Below, piece after piece: positions 26,505-36,184 of a stretch of DNA of 64,000 bases (positions are counted from its first letter, which is position 1; each line of letters starts with the position of its first letter). A program made the position numbers and the translations under genes. The notes beneath the pieces are model-generated. The model did no database searches. It was not told the DNA's origin and was given only the letters and a program-made list of their open reading frames with translations. Source of the DNA: Pseudomonas capeferrum (GTDB lineage: Bacteria; Pseudomonadota; Gammaproteobacteria; Pseudomonadales; Pseudomonadaceae); NCBI RefSeq assembly GCF_013523055.1, contig NZ_JAAMQM010000001.1, positions 1 through 64,000 on the forward strand, in the 5' to 3' direction.

Positions 26505-26648
26505 AGCCGCCGTATCGACCGCTTATAGTCACAGCCGGCATGTTCCACGCCTCCCGTCCGCGGAAAGGGCTGCGCCCAGGACTGTATACCCCTTATCGTT
26601 CATGACGACTCCAGCCGAACAGCGGACTAGGCTAGCCAAGGAGATCGC

Positions 26649-27878
26649 ATGCCTGCTACCCACCCGGCCGCCATCACGGACGGCCGCCTGAACCTCGATC
26701 AGCAACGCAAGCGCGCCAAGGAACTGTTGCAGCGTCTACGCGCGGAAGAAATCCATGCTGCCGACGACCCGCACCGACCACCGAAGCTGGCGGACGCGCA
26801 GCGGCTGGTCGCGCGCAATCTGGGCTTCACCAACTGGCCTCAGCTCAAGGCTCATTGCGATGCCCTTGCCTTCGCCAGCCGCAACCCCGGATTCGTTGCC
26901 GACGACAGGCCACAGACCCATCACTGGCGCTGCGGCAACGATATCCAGCACAGCCTGCGACTGGCGGGTTTCAAGGGACAGTTCCACATGCTCAGCGATC
27001 CGCTGTGCATGGGTCCGGTACCGGCCGTGAGCGAGGACGACTACTGCGCCCTGCGCAGCCGCTTCATCAGCCAGGCTTTCGGCATGGACCTTCGACACGC
27101 CAGGCAGCGGTTGGATGGCGAGTATGCAAGCCTGGCACTGCTCGAGCGCCAGGCGCCGGGCGTGTTGTGGTGCGAGGCCGATGCCTATGATCAGCTGTTC
27201 CTGATCCGGGTGCTGGCCAGTCTGGCAGAAGTTCCGGACGACCTGAGCCTGATCGAAAGCGATGGAGTACCGGGCGTGCAGCGCTTCATCGGTATCGGAC
27301 AGCTGGCCCCTGAAGTGCTGGCCTGGCTCTGGCCACAGCGGCGCAAGGTCGATACCGCCATGCTGAGCCTGGCGCGCGAAGCCTGGGCTGCCTACCGTGC
27401 CCCTTCCCCCCTGGCCTGGGCAGCCTTGGCCCAGGGTCGGCATACGGCATTGCCGCTGCTGGCCCCGGCATTGCTGCGCCAGTTGCAGGAGCTGCCCGGT
27501 CTTGCCGATGGACTGTCACTGACCGAGCGTCTTGCCCTGCAGTCCTTGCAAGACTTGGGTCCACAAACCTTCGGCAGGTTGTTCGCCGAACTGATGGCCG
27601 TGCGCGAGCCGCTACCGTTCCTCGGCGACATGATGTTCCACGCGCTTCTACGTCCCCTTATCGACTCACCCCGCCCGCTGATCGTCGAGACCGAGCAGGA
27701 ACAGCAGTGGACCCGTCGCACGCTGAGCCTGACCGCGCTGGGGCATCAGGTGCTCGCCGGACAGGCGTACGGCCTGGACCTGATCGGATGCGAGCGCTGG
27801 GTCGGTGGTGTGCAACTGCGACCCGGCCAAGGGCACTGGGCCCTGGACGCGGGGCTGCAGCCGATATGGCGCGACTGA
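26649..27878 (+). CDS. DUF1835-domain protein
   Basis: A 409-residue soluble protein. Residues 12-72 (NLDQQRKRAKELLQRLR, ARNLGFTNWPQLKAH) form the helical N-terminal segment common in Pseudomonas members. HWRCGNDIQHSLRLAGFKG begins the DUF1835 domain, and C-terminal DUF3658-like sequence ends with GHWALDAGLQPIWRD. AAGGAG precedes ATG 26649. Biochemical function is unknown. It appears to be transcribed alone. Confidence 0.82.
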   Translation: MPATHPAAITDGRLNLDQQRKRAKELLQRLRAEEIHAADDPHRPPKLADAQRLVARNLGFTNWPQLKAHCDALAFASRNPGFVADDRPQTHHWRCGNDIQHSLRLAGFKGQFHMLSDPLCMGPVPAVSEDDYCALRSRFISQAFGMDLRHARQRLDGEYASLALLERQAPGVLWCEADAYDQLFLIRVLASLAEVPDDLSLIESDGVPGVQRFIGIGQLAPEVLAWLWPQRRKVDTAMLSLAREAWAAYRAPSPLAWAALAQGRHTALPLLAPALLRQLQELPGLADGLSLTERLALQSLQDLGPQTFGRLFAELMAVREPLPFLGDMMFHALLRPLIDSPRPLIVETEQEQQWTRRTLSLTALGHQVLAGQAYGLDLIGCERWVGGVQLRPGQGHWALDAGLQPIWRD

Positions 27879-27913
27879 CCTGACAGATGAAGTCCAGGCG
27901 GATCTCAATGCTT

Positions 27914-28906
27914 TCATGAGGCAACCGGCGTCTGCTCGACCATCTCTTCGCGGCGCGCATAGCGCTGGGCCAGCACTGCACAGACCATGAGCTGGATCTG
28001 GTGGAACAGCATCAAGGGCAGGATCATCGCGCCGATGCCGGTGCCGACGAACAGGACCTGGGCCATCGGCACCCCCGTCGCCAGGCTCTTCTTCGAGGCA
28101 GCGAAGAGGATGGTGATGCGGTCTTCCAGGTTGAAACCGAACAACCGCCCAAGCATCCGGATGAGCAGCAGCACGACCCCCAGGAGGATGAAACAGACCG
28201 CGAAGAGGCCCGCCAGATGTTGCGGCGAGACAGTGCTCCACAGACCGGTTACCACCGCCTCGCTGAACGCGGTATAGACCACGAGCAGGATCGAGCCCTG
28301 GTCGACCGCTTTCAACCAGCGGGCATTGCGCTTGACCCAGTTGCCGATCCAACGGCGGACGAACTGCCCGGCAACGAACGGCACCAACAGCTGCAGCGTG
28401 ATCTTCAGCACGGCATCGAGGCCGGAGCCGGTCTCACCATCGGCCCCCATCAACAACATGACCAGTACCGGCGTCAGGAAGATGCCCAGGAGGCTGGAGG
28501 CCGCGGCACTGCAGATCGCCGCCGGGATGTTGCCGCGCGCCAGGGAGGTGAAGGCGATCGCCGACTGGACGGTGGCCGGTAACGCGCAAAGGTACAGCAC
28601 GCCCAGGTACAGCTCATTGCCCACCAGCGGCAGGAACAACGGCTTGAGGGCCAGGCCCAGCAGCGGGAACATCACGAAGGTGCAACTGAACACCAGCAAG
28701 TGCAGGCGCCAATGGCTCGCGCCCGCGATGATGGCCTCGCGAGAGAGCTTGGCACCGTGCAGGAAGAACAACAGGCCGATCGCCAGGTTGGTGGCCCAGC
28801 CGAACCATACCGCCCCGTCGCCGCTGCAGGGTAGCAGCGTGGCGATCAGTACCACGCCGAGCAAGGCCAGGGTGAATTTGTCGAAGAGCATTCGCAAGTA
28901 CTTCAT
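27914..28906 (-). CDS. SBF-like bile acid:sodium symporter family protein (YfeH-type)
   Basis: A 330-residue, about nine-helix protein. LLFFLHGAKLSREAI, PLVGNELYLGVLYLCALPATVQSAIAFT and NIPAAICSAAASSLLGIF are typical of the prokaryotic SBF_like (PF13593) family. It converges on the DUF1835 gene and is divergent from the next gene. The substrate is unknown. Confidence 0.85.
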   Translation of the reverse strand: MKYLRMLFDKFTLALLGVVLIATLLPCSGDGAVWFGWATNLAIGLLFFLHGAKLSREAIIAGASHWRLHLLVFSCTFVMFPLLGLALKPLFLPLVGNELYLGVLYLCALPATVQSAIAFTSLARGNIPAAICSAAASSLLGIFLTPVLVMLLMGADGETGSGLDAVLKITLQLLVPFVAGQFVRRWIGNWVKRNARWLKAVDQGSILLVVYTAFSEAVVTGLWSTVSPQHLAGLFAVCFILLGVVLLLIRMLGRLFGFNLEDRITILFAASKKSLATGVPMAQVLFVGTGIGAMILPLMLFHQIQLMVCAVLAQRYARREEMVEQTPVAS

Positions 28907-29369
28907 GGCAGGGTTCCGTCGCGGCTTGTCATTGTGTAGAGAGCACCATAGAGGGTTGTACGCTGTCTTGCTAACGCCGGAATAACCCGCGATGTCGCCA
29001 AACGGACACTCATGCCGCCTGCTTCTGCCAAGGCGACCTCAGTGCTCGCTACAGGGGCCCATCATCTCGAAGAAGCCTCTCATGAAGGATTGTCCGACAT
29101 TATGTAGTACTTAAAATATTTCACTACAAAACGGTTGACGACGTTTATCTCGCTTGTGCATGATGGGCCCGTCTCCCCGATCGGGAGCGGTGGCATGGGT
29201 ATTCCAGACGGTCTGCGCGGTAACGCAGGCCGTTCGTGGAGCGGGAACTGTCCATAAGGCAGCGTATAGAAAGCCCCTGTTGCGATGCTGCTGTAGCAGC
29301 CTTGTCGATGCGCTACATGTAGTGGCGCCGGAACGTGAAATGACCAACGAATGGGTACTAGGGGGCTTT
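28907..29369. other. Long intergenic region
   Basis: About 460 bases with no convincing gene. An AT-rich tract lies at 29095-29130. TTGACG (29134-29139) with CATGAT 18 bases later is a possible weak sigma-70 promoter reading right. CCCGATCGGG is a short palindrome near 29178. Confidence 0.3.
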
Positions 29370-29702
29370 ATGATGAACTTGAACGACCAACCTACGATCG
29401 ATCAACTGGCTCAGCTGTTCGCCACGCGCAAGGACAGCCTCGACGACCACCTGCTGTGGGTGAACCACTCGGGCCAAGTGCGCCTGGATCGGGTGCCACC
29501 ACACATCACCGAGGCGGAATTCGAGGAGCACATGCCAAGCATGCGTGCTCGCTTCAAGGTCTACCGTCGAGGCCAGGGCTATGTCGGCAAGAAGGCTGCC
29601 GCCGACACCGAGTTCGTCGGGCGAGTATTGCAGACGCTGCAGCAGCAGTGGCCTGTCGCCTGCGAGCAGCAGGTCGTCAAGGTGATCGAACCGCTCAATT
29701 GA
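29370..29702 (+). CDS. Conserved Pseudomonas hypothetical protein
   Basis: About 110 residues, soluble and mixed charge. RARFKVYRRGQGYVGKKAAAD followed by FVGRVLQTLQQQW is a pattern I associate with a small Pseudomonas family of unknown role. ATG 29370 and 29373 both follow a GGGGG run. An upstream ATG at 29340 would add ten residues. No domain of known function is seen. Confidence 0.65.
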   Translation: MMNLNDQPTIDQLAQLFATRKDSLDDHLLWVNHSGQVRLDRVPPHITEAEFEEHMPSMRARFKVYRRGQGYVGKKAAADTEFVGRVLQTLQQQWPVACEQQVVKVIEPLN

Positions 29703-29837
29703 TTCGCCCGTAATCGTGAGCCCGGCCTGCAAGCCTTGGGACTGTTCATCTGCTTCCATTCGAGGTGAACGGTCCCGTCACGCGGCCGGGCCCGTTTGTT
29801 TCAAACCAACGCAACAACCACCGGCTACTTGCGCGAA

Positions 29838-30143
29838 TCAGGCTTGCAAGCGTTCGGCCCAAGGGTCGGAAGATGGTTGCGCTCCGATGGCGAGCGCTCG
29901 AGCCCGCTCGACGCCCCAGACAAGGGCACGGGTCATGGTCTCTCCAGGCCTTGCCGGATAGAACTCCTCGAGCAGCGCCTTTCCATGACGCGAATACAAG
30001 CCCAGGAACAATTGCGTCGCTCCCACTCGTGACAGACGAACCTGCACATCGATACTGGTGCCGTCGCTGAGCTCCTCATCATGTGCGCGGCTATGCAAGC
30101 GCGCATCGGCCCATTTCCAGTAAGTTGCTTCCCTGATACGCAT
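29838..30143 (-). CDS. Conserved small hypothetical protein
   Basis: 101 residues from ATG 30143: MRIREATYWKWADARLHSRA, then FLGLYSRHGKALLEEFYPA, ending DPWAERLQA. The regular mix of aromatic and charged residues and good codon use suggest a real cytoplasmic protein. Longer starts add an unrelated hydrophobic stretch. The family is not recognised. Confidence 0.55.
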   Translation of the reverse strand: MRIREATYWKWADARLHSRAHDEELSDGTSIDVQVRLSRVGATQLFLGLYSRHGKALLEEFYPARPGETMTRALVWGVERARALAIGAQPSSDPWAERLQA

Positions 30144-30365
30144 GACGATTCTCACTCCATTAATGATACGAATCCTGCGCCAGTAAGGCATAGTCGCGCC
30201 TGGTCCGCGACTGGGACTGGCCAATACCTTGAGCAGGATCAATAAAGATAGTGAAAGCGTCACCGTCGAACGCAAAACAGATCACATCGCTCTTGTCCGG
30301 AACAGGCCAGGCGTAGGCGATACGGTGTTGCGTCGCGGTGAGCAGAACGCCAGCCAGATGGCCGC

Positions 30366-30554
30366 CTACTTGCGAGCAGGCAACCGTGGCGTGAAACGGC
30401 CCAGCTTGGCGCGCTGCAAGTGCACAGGCTTGAGCTGCTGGGAATCATCCAGCGTCATATGGGCGAAGCCCAGGCGGAAGGCTGTCTGACCACACCACAC
30501 TTGGTTGTTGATTGGAAACTCGTCATTGAGATCTTCGAAAGTCGCTGCATTCAT
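30366..30554 (-). CDS. Small hypothetical protein, 62 residues
   Basis: MNAATFEDLNDEFPINNQVW opens a compact protein ending in basic GRFTPRLPARK. GGAGG lies about 10 bases before the ATG. Codon use fits the host and exceeds that of the overlapping opposite frame. No homology is recognised. Confidence 0.45.
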   Translation of the reverse strand: MNAATFEDLNDEFPINNQVWCGQTAFRLGFAHMTLDDSQQLKPVHLQRAKLGRFTPRLPARK

Positions 30555-30793
30555 GCCCTGTCTCCCTCCATCGCGACAACGCCGGCAAGCAGATTGATTG
30601 CCTAAAGGAGCATCGTCTCGTTGAAATCAGACTAGCCGGTCATTTGCGGACTACCTGTCCGAAAGAGCACGGTCCGACCAGTGGCACATCGCCTTACTTT
30701 TTCGGCTGGCTCATTGACAGGGAAGCACCGTTTCTGGAGTTCGCGAGGGTTTCCGGATGCATGCCATCATACGCTCGCGCCGCCCTATCCTAC

Positions 30794-31114
30794 CTACCTC
30801 AACCGTACCGCCGTACCCGTCGCGAATACTACGACCATGCCCCCTTGTGCCGAAGGCATGCTGATTTCGAAGTTGACGCCAACCAACGCGTCGGCCTGCA
30901 ACTGTCGCGCACGGGCCTTGAGCTCTTCGGTAGCTTGCGCCCTCGCTTCCTTCAACGCGCTTTCCAGCGTCTGCGAGCGGCCCCCGAAGACATCCCTGAA
31001 TCGGGCGAAGAAATCGCGCACGAAGTTGACACCCTGGACCGATTCGGCGCTGACCACATCGAGGTATGCCGTGATCTGGCGACCTTCGATGTGATGGGTA
31101 GTGGTAATGATCAT
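30794..31114 (-). CDS. YbjQ/UPF0145 heavy-metal-binding-domain protein
   Basis: 106 residues from ATG 31114. IITTTHHIEGRQITAYLDVVSAESVQGVNFVRDFFA and LQADALVGVNFEI are characteristic of the YbjQ (PF01906) family, which forms pentamers of unclear role. The longer frame starts with Pro/Gly-rich filler and is rejected. It lies just downstream of the EamA gene on the same strand, separated by 49 bases. Confidence 0.85.
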   Translation of the reverse strand: MIITTTHHIEGRQITAYLDVVSAESVQGVNFVRDFFARFRDVFGGRSQTLESALKEARAQATEELKARARQLQADALVGVNFEISMPSAQGGMVVVFATGTAVRLR

Positions 31115-31163
31115 GCGTGCTCCTGGGCCAGGCCCAGGCGAAGGCCCGGGCACTGGAGCGATC

Positions 31164-32048
31164 TTAGCAAACCGCCGCGCGCAGACGCTGGCCCAGGCGA
31201 GCGCCGAATACATTGATCAGCAGCCCAAGCATCACCAGCATCGCGCCCCAGCCCTGCAGCACGCTCAGCCGCTCGCCCAGTAGCCAGGCAGACGTGCTGA
31301 GGCCGATCACCGGCACCAGCAGCGAGAACGGAGCCACCTTGCCTGCCGGGTGGCGCGACAGCAGCGTGCTCCACAGCCCGTAGCCGAGCATGGTGGCAAT
31401 GAAGGCCAGATAGGCCAGCACACCGATGGAGCTCCAACCGAGGTTGAGCAAGGCATGGCTGATCAGCTCCGGCCCCTCGAGCCACCACGACAAGGCCAGA
31501 AACGGCAACGGAGGCACCAGCGCGCCCCAGACCACCAGGGCCACCAGATCTACCGAGCCGAACCGCCGGGTGATGATATTGCCTATGCCCCACATGGCAC
31601 CCGCGCACAGGGTCAGCAACAGCGCCAGCAACGGTACATGGCTGCTGTCCTCGCTGCCGATCAGCACCAGCCCCCCAGCGGCCACCACCAAGCCGGCCAC
31701 GCTTGCCGGACGAAGACGCTCACGCAGGAAAATGGCGGCGAAGAACAGCGTGAAGAAGGCCTGCGACTGAAGCACCAGCGACGCCAGGCCCGGCGGCATG
31801 CCGCTATACATGGATTGGAAAAGGAATGCGAACTGGCCCAGTGAGATGGTTGCGCCATAGGCAATCAACCACTTCCAGGGCAGCTTCGGCCGCTTGATCA
31901 GCAGCACCGCCGGAAACGCCACCAACAGAAAGCGCAAGGCGCCGAGCAGCATGGGCGGGACGCCGTCGAGCCCGACCTTGATCACGACGAAATTGAGCCC
32001 CCAGACGATGATGACCACGAGTGCCAGGAACAGATCCTTGACTGGCAT
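31164..32048 (-). CDS. EamA/DMT-family transporter
   Basis: 294 residues, ten membrane helices in two EamA repeats. MPVKDLFLALVVIIVWGLNF opens repeat one, and LLTLCAGAMWGIGNIITRRF opens repeat two. ATG 32048 has GGAG upstream; longer frames are non-hydrophobic and unlikely. The family exports amino acids and other metabolites. The substrate is unknown. Confidence 0.88.
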   Translation of the reverse strand: MPVKDLFLALVVIIVWGLNFVVIKVGLDGVPPMLLGALRFLLVAFPAVLLIKRPKLPWKWLIAYGATISLGQFAFLFQSMYSGMPPGLASLVLQSQAFFTLFFAAIFLRERLRPASVAGLVVAAGGLVLIGSEDSSHVPLLALLLTLCAGAMWGIGNIITRRFGSVDLVALVVWGALVPPLPFLALSWWLEGPELISHALLNLGWSSIGVLAYLAFIATMLGYGLWSTLLSRHPAGKVAPFSLLVPVIGLSTSAWLLGERLSVLQGWGAMLVMLGLLINVFGARLGQRLRAAVC

Positions 32049-32423
32049 TGGTACTCCTACTGTCTTGCTGAGAAATATTTTGTGACAGCATAAGCATATT
32101 CCGGGCAAGTGGGTATTGAATCCAGAGATCGAAACGGTCGCGGCCGATTCTGGAAATCCGAACGCCCCATTGCCCAGCGGCACACGGTTCGTAAAACGAT
32201 CTGACACCTACAAGACGCCCGCCAGCGTTGTGGCGGCGGGCCGTCTCCTCACACTTCAAACCACCGGCCTCTTTGTCGGTCGGTCGAAAACCACCCGTGC
32301 CCGTATCCAGGTAACTCGAGTATTTGTTATTACTCCTCGCGCAACACACCCTCTCGCTTCGGTACCTTTTCAGTAACGCCTGACAGGCATATGGTGTAGG
32401 CCGCAAAATTCCCAGGAGCTTCC
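32049..32423. promoter_or_regulatory. Divergent region between EamA transporter and hemB
   Basis: About 375 bases that must carry promoters for both divergent genes. I looked for a Zur-box palindrome because hemB here is the zinc type; TTGTTATTACTCC at about 32323 is not a good match. No other element is clear. Confidence 0.35.
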
Positions 32424-33398
32424 ATGTTCAACCGTTTCCCTTCTGTTCGTCCCCGTCGCCTGCGTCAGAACGAAGCCCTGCGCTCGATCTTCCAGGAAAC
32501 CGAGTTCCGCCTCGAAGACCTGATCCTGCCGATATTCGTCGAGGAAGGCATTGATGATTTCGTGCCGATCAACAGCATGCCGGGTGTGAATCGCATCCCT
32601 GAAAAGTTGCTCGCGCAAGAGATCGAGCGCTACGCCCGCGCCGGTATCAAGTCGGTCATGACCTTTGGTGTCTCGCATCATCTGGATGAGGTCGGCAGTG
32701 ACACCTGGAACGAAAACGGCCTGGTGGCGCGCATGGCGCGGATCTGCAAGGACACTGTGCCGGAAATGGTAGTGATGTCCGACACCTGCTTCTGCGAATA
32801 CACCAGCCACGGTCATTGCGGCGTAGTGCACGACCACGGCGTGGACAATGACGCCACCCTGGCCAACCTGGGCAAGCAAGCGGTGGTCGCTGCCGCGGCC
32901 GGTGCCGACTTCATCGCGCCTTCTGCGGCGATGGACGGTCAGGTCCAGGCGATTCGTGGTGCACTGGATGCTGCGGGCTTCCGTGACACCGCAATCATGG
33001 CCTACTCGACCAAGTTTGCTTCGTCGCTCTACGGCCCATTTCGCGAAGCTGGTGGTACCTCTCTCAAGGGCGATCGCAAGAGCTACCAGATGAACCCGAT
33101 GAACCGTCGCGAAGCTGTACGCGAGTCGTTGCTCGACGAGCAGGAAGGGGCGGACGTACTGATGGTCAAACCGGCGGGCGCTTACCTTGACGTAATCGCC
33201 GACATCCGCGCCGCTTCGCGCCTGCCGCTGGCGGCGTATCAGGTGAGCGGTGAATACGCGATGATCAAGTTCGGCGGGTTGGCTGGCGCGATCGATGAAG
33301 GGCGAGTAATGCGTGAGAGCATTGGCGCCATCAAGCGGGCCGGTGCTGACCTTATCCTGACCTACTTCGCGATGGACCTTGCCCGCGAAGGGATCTGA
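32424..33398 (+). CDS. hemB: Porphobilinogen synthase (delta-aminolevulinate dehydratase), zinc type
   Basis: 324 residues, full length. It joins two 5-aminolevulinate molecules to porphobilinogen in heme and corrin synthesis. Schiff-base lysines are Lys197 (AYSTKFASS) and Lys249 (LMVKPAGAY). Cys122, Cys124 and Cys132 ([14 protein letters not shown]) are the catalytic zinc ligands, as in the E. coli enzyme. The main Pseudomonas HemB is magnesium-dependent and has DVALDPFTTHG-type residues at this site, so this is probably a second, enteric-like paralogue. GGAG precedes ATG 32424. Confidence 0.93.
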   Translation: MFNRFPSVRPRRLRQNEALRSIFQETEFRLEDLILPIFVEEGIDDFVPINSMPGVNRIPEKLLAQEIERYARAGIKSVMTFGVSHHLDEVGSDTWNENGLVARMARICKDTVPEMVVMSDTCFCEYTSHGHCGVVHDHGVDNDATLANLGKQAVVAAAAGADFIAPSAAMDGQVQAIRGALDAAGFRDTAIMAYSTKFASSLYGPFREAGGTSLKGDRKSYQMNPMNRREAVRESLLDEQEGADVLMVKPAGAYLDVIADIRAASRLPLAAYQVSGEYAMIKFGGLAGAIDEGRVMRESIGAIKRAGADLILTYFAMDLAREGI

Positions 33399-33542
33399 TC
33401 AAAGCCATTGGCTGTGGCGCGATAGCTGCTCAACGTCAGGAGTTCGTCGTTTTCGGCAGTGCGCGTACTGGCAAGATCGGGTGACTTCAAATACCGAACA
33501 CAGCAGATCGACATACTCTTCGGAGCGCAGTTGATCGATTGA
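33399..33542 (-). pseudogene. IS3-family orfB transposase remnant
   Basis: Leftward frame QLRSEEYVDLLCSVFEVTRS followed by CQYAHCRKRRTPDVEQL matches the N-terminus of IS3-type OrfB proteins. It stops within 48 codons, right at the end of hemB. The DDE domain is absent. The rest of the 33543-33791 gap shows nothing recognisable apart from the ribosome-binding site of the next gene. Confidence 0.65.
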
Positions 33543-33791
33543 CGCCGACGTTAAGGCCGTTCGATTGCGGGATACGCGGCGCTGAGAGGCGGTATGGGCT
33601 CCCTCAGCCGTCCGCGTCGGTAGTCATTCTCTAGATCCACTATGCCCTGCCCTTGGGGAATACGGCGAACGAGTCGCTGCCGATCGACGAGAAGCCAAAG
33701 GCATCATGCCGTTCGACGCAAAAAAAGTTGAACCCTGCAACCAGCCTGGCTTCTCAGTAGATGCGCGTCACTTTAAGCAAGGAGCCCGCCC

Positions 33792-34328
33792 ATGCCCGCA
33801 CTCCCCTACAAACCCAGCCTCCTGGCCCTGATCCTGGCGTTCATGATGAGTGGCCCGACCCAAGCCGCCACCTCCGACAGTACTTTCGTCAACGAGGCCG
33901 CCACTGCCGCGATCGCCGAGATCCAGAGCAGCCAGCTTGCGCTGGAGAAATCCGGCAATCCTCAGGTGAAGGCCTTCGCTCAGCGAATGATCGACGATCA
34001 TGACAAAGCCAATCGTGAACTGTTCGATCTGGCCAAGGACAATGGTTTCGACGTGCCGGATGAAGCCACGCTGGCGGCCAAGGCCGACAGGATGATGCTG
34101 CAGGTGCAGGACGGTGCATCGTTCGATGCGGCCTATGTCCGCCATCAGGTCGATGCGCATGAGCATGCGATACGACTGTTCGAGGCTCACGAAGAGTCAG
34201 CCACCGCCACGGAGCCTTTGCGTATGTATGCGCACCAGACGCTCCCCGTCCTCAAGCACCATCTGGAGGCAGCCATGCAACTGCAGAAAGCGTTACCGAT
34301 CGACGACAATGGAGCGCGAAAGCCATGA
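33792..34328 (+). CDS. DUF4142 periplasmic protein
   Basis: 178 residues with a signal peptide (LLALILAFMMSGPTQAA). FVNEAATAAIAEIQSSQLALEKS and VKAFAQRMIDDHDKANRELFDLA are the DUF4142 four-helix, ferritin-like pattern; DDHDKAN carries the usual acidic/His cluster. AAGGAG precedes the ATG. It overlaps the next gene by 4 bases. Function is unknown. Confidence 0.88.
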   Translation: MPALPYKPSLLALILAFMMSGPTQAATSDSTFVNEAATAAIAEIQSSQLALEKSGNPQVKAFAQRMIDDHDKANRELFDLAKDNGFDVPDEATLAAKADRMMLQVQDGASFDAAYVRHQVDAHEHAIRLFEAHEESATATEPLRMYAHQTLPVLKHHLEAAMQLQKALPIDDNGARKP

Positions 34329-34612
34329 AGATGCCCTGCCGCGCGCCGAGCACTTGCCTACAGCTCGATTACGTACGCGACACCCTGTTCGGTCCGGTGG
34401 CCAGCCGGGTCGAATGCGACGTCCAGGTCGCCGCGGTGAACCTGCAAGGACGCCCGGGCATGCGGCTGCTCGTGTCCGCGCCGCTGCCCGACAAACTCGA
34501 GCGTTCTCACAGCGTTGCCTTTGTCTGGGAAGGCCGTAGCTACCACGGTCTGGTGAGAGACCATGTGAAATGTAGCAGCGGCGCCTTGAAGCTGGTGTTG
34601 GAACTGCAGTGA
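34325..34612 (+). CDS. Small hypothetical protein coupled to DUF4142 gene
   Basis: 95 residues starting in the ATGA overlap. LQLDYVRDTLFGPVASRVEC and VAFVWEGRSYHGLVRDHVKC suggest a small beta-rich protein. No signal peptide is evident. I do not recognise a family. Translational coupling implies a shared role with the DUF4142 protein. Confidence 0.6.
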   Translation: MKMPCRAPSTCLQLDYVRDTLFGPVASRVECDVQVAAVNLQGRPGMRLLVSAPLPDKLERSHSVAFVWEGRSYHGLVRDHVKCSSGALKLVLELQ

Positions 34613-34723
34613 CCAATGGCGGCGAGAAAAGCTGAACCGCGGCCAATCGAAGCTTTCCATTGGAAAATGACTGCGCGCCTACGCGGCCTGACCTGCGCGG
34701 CCCGACCTGGAGGAAAAGTGATC

Positions 34724-35338
34724 ATGAACAGTCCCCTGCTCAAGCTCTTCACTCGACCCACGGACGCCTGGATGGATATCCGCCGAGCCGAGGAAGCGCA
34801 CCCCCAGCAATACCTTGTGCGATTGTTGGCCATGGCGCTCGTGCCTGCGCTCTGCCTGTTCGTCGGCACCACTACCCTGGGCTGGAGCCTGGCGGCCGAG
34901 GAGCGGGTGCGCCTGAACCTTGCCAGCGCAGCGCAATTGAGCCTATTGCTTTATGTCACGACGGTCGTCGGCATCATGCTCATGGGCGTGATGATCCGCT
35001 GGATGTCGAGGGGTTTCGACAGCACGCCCGGCTTGAACCGTTGCATCGGGTTCGCGGCTTACTGCGCAACCCCGTGGTTCGTCGCGGGCGTGGTCGGGCT
35101 GGTGCCCAGTCGCTGGCTCGCGGTCACCGCGTTGATGGCCGCTTCGGCCTATGCGACCTTTTTGCTGTACAGCGGTCTGCAGACCTTCCTACGGTTGCGC
35201 AAGGAACAGGCCTTGCTGTTCGCTACCTGCATCTGGGGCGTCGGCCTGTTGCTGTTGGTAACTATTCTCGTATCGATGATCCTGTTCTGGTTCAACGTGC
35301 TGATGCCTGGATATGTACGGTCGGCCAGCCTGGGCTGA
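34724..35338 (+). CDS. Yip1-family inner-membrane protein
   Basis: 204 residues with five membrane helices. The start PLLKLFTRPTDAWMDIRRAE and RCIGFAAYCATPWFVAGVVG are typical of bacterial Yip1-domain (PF04893) proteins. GGAGGAAAA precedes both GTG 34718 and ATG 34724; ATG is chosen. Role unknown. Confidence 0.83.
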   Translation: MNSPLLKLFTRPTDAWMDIRRAEEAHPQQYLVRLLAMALVPALCLFVGTTTLGWSLAAEERVRLNLASAAQLSLLLYVTTVVGIMLMGVMIRWMSRGFDSTPGLNRCIGFAAYCATPWFVAGVVGLVPSRWLAVTALMAASAYATFLLYSGLQTFLRLRKEQALLFATCIWGVGLLLLVTILVSMILFWFNVLMPGYVRSASLG

Positions 35339-35355
35339 ACGGCTCGCGACGCAAG

Positions 35356-35619
35356 TCAGGCGATCGCCCTGCTCCTGGTATTGTTCCCTGGGCGCTGCTG
35401 GGTACGTAACTGGTTGACCAAGGCGAGCAAGTCGCGAGAGTGATTGATGCTGGCCAGTGGGATCCCGTTCAGGATCAGGCACTGCTCGAGGCTTTCCCCA
35501 CGACCCAGACGGATATTCAGACTGATACCGTCCGGACAGCTGACCTCGCAGCGATCGGGCAAGCACGCCTGCTCGATCAGCTGACGCATTTCCAACAATG
35601 AAACGCCTGGCATGGACAT
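35356..35619 (-). CDS. DUF1652 protein
   Basis: About 87 residues. SLLEMRQLIEQACLPDRCEV and GIPLASINHSRDLLALVNQLR follow the Pseudomonas DUF1652 pattern. ATG 35619 or 35613 are candidate starts; upstream in-frame sequence is unlike the family. Unknown function. Confidence 0.78.
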   Translation of the reverse strand: MSMPGVSLLEMRQLIEQACLPDRCEVSCPDGISLNIRLGRGESLEQCLILNGIPLASINHSRDLLALVNQLRTQQRPGNNTRSRAIA

Positions 35620-35956
35620 GGGGGCGACCTCGCTTCCCGAGAATGAAGTGTTGGAATTACGCCTGGCGGGGCGAAGGTGCCAATTGAAATTGCGCATGAC
35701 CACCATCCCGGGGCGATTGTTTGGGTCAATGAACGTCATCCCTCGACCCCTTTGCACCTTAGCGGATGAACCTTGCCCGCTCCGTGCGTTCGATCAGATG
35801 TCGCCGCCAAGCGACAGGCGGTTGCCGCTGGCCATCATCTTGACCTCGAGCGCGCGGATCAAACTTTTCCACGTCGGCAAGCTCTGACCTTGAGATCCGG
35901 GCATTTCTGGCTCGAGGTCCAGCCGCACTTGTATAGAAAGGGATATGGGACAGCTG

Positions 35957-36184
35957 ATGAGCGATGACAACCTCTACATAATCGACTACGCCCTGCATGG
36001 ACAGCCCAAGTCCTTCATCATTCGCGCCGCGCATATGGACAACGCCGAGGCCTGGCATTGGGCGAGCTGCGATGCCGGAATCGGACGCATCGGGCGCTAT
36101 GGGCGAGAGAAGATCAAGAAAGTCAGCAAGCCGCTGGCAGAGCGCTATGGGATCACCGCGGTCAGTTGGAGACAGTCTCACTGA
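35957..36184 (+). CDS. DUF6555-like small protein
   Basis: 75 residues (79 if ATG 35945 is used). LYIIDYALHGQPKSFIIRAA and MDNAEAWHWASCDAGIGRI are a strongly conserved Pseudomonas-specific pattern. Cytoplasmic, basic C-terminal half. Unknown function. Confidence 0.75.
   Translation: MSDDNLYIIDYALHGQPKSFIIRAAHMDNAEAWHWASCDAGIGRIGRYGREKIKKVSKPLAERYGITAVSWRQSH

Noticed and set aside
30420..30605. Rightward 61-residue frame opposite the small gene at 30366-30554
   Set aside because: The leftward frame has a ribosome-binding site and better codon use; the rightward one looks like a shadow.
32300..32423. Zur box upstream of the zinc-type hemB
   Set aside because: TTGTTATTACTCC lacks the palindromic partner half-site.
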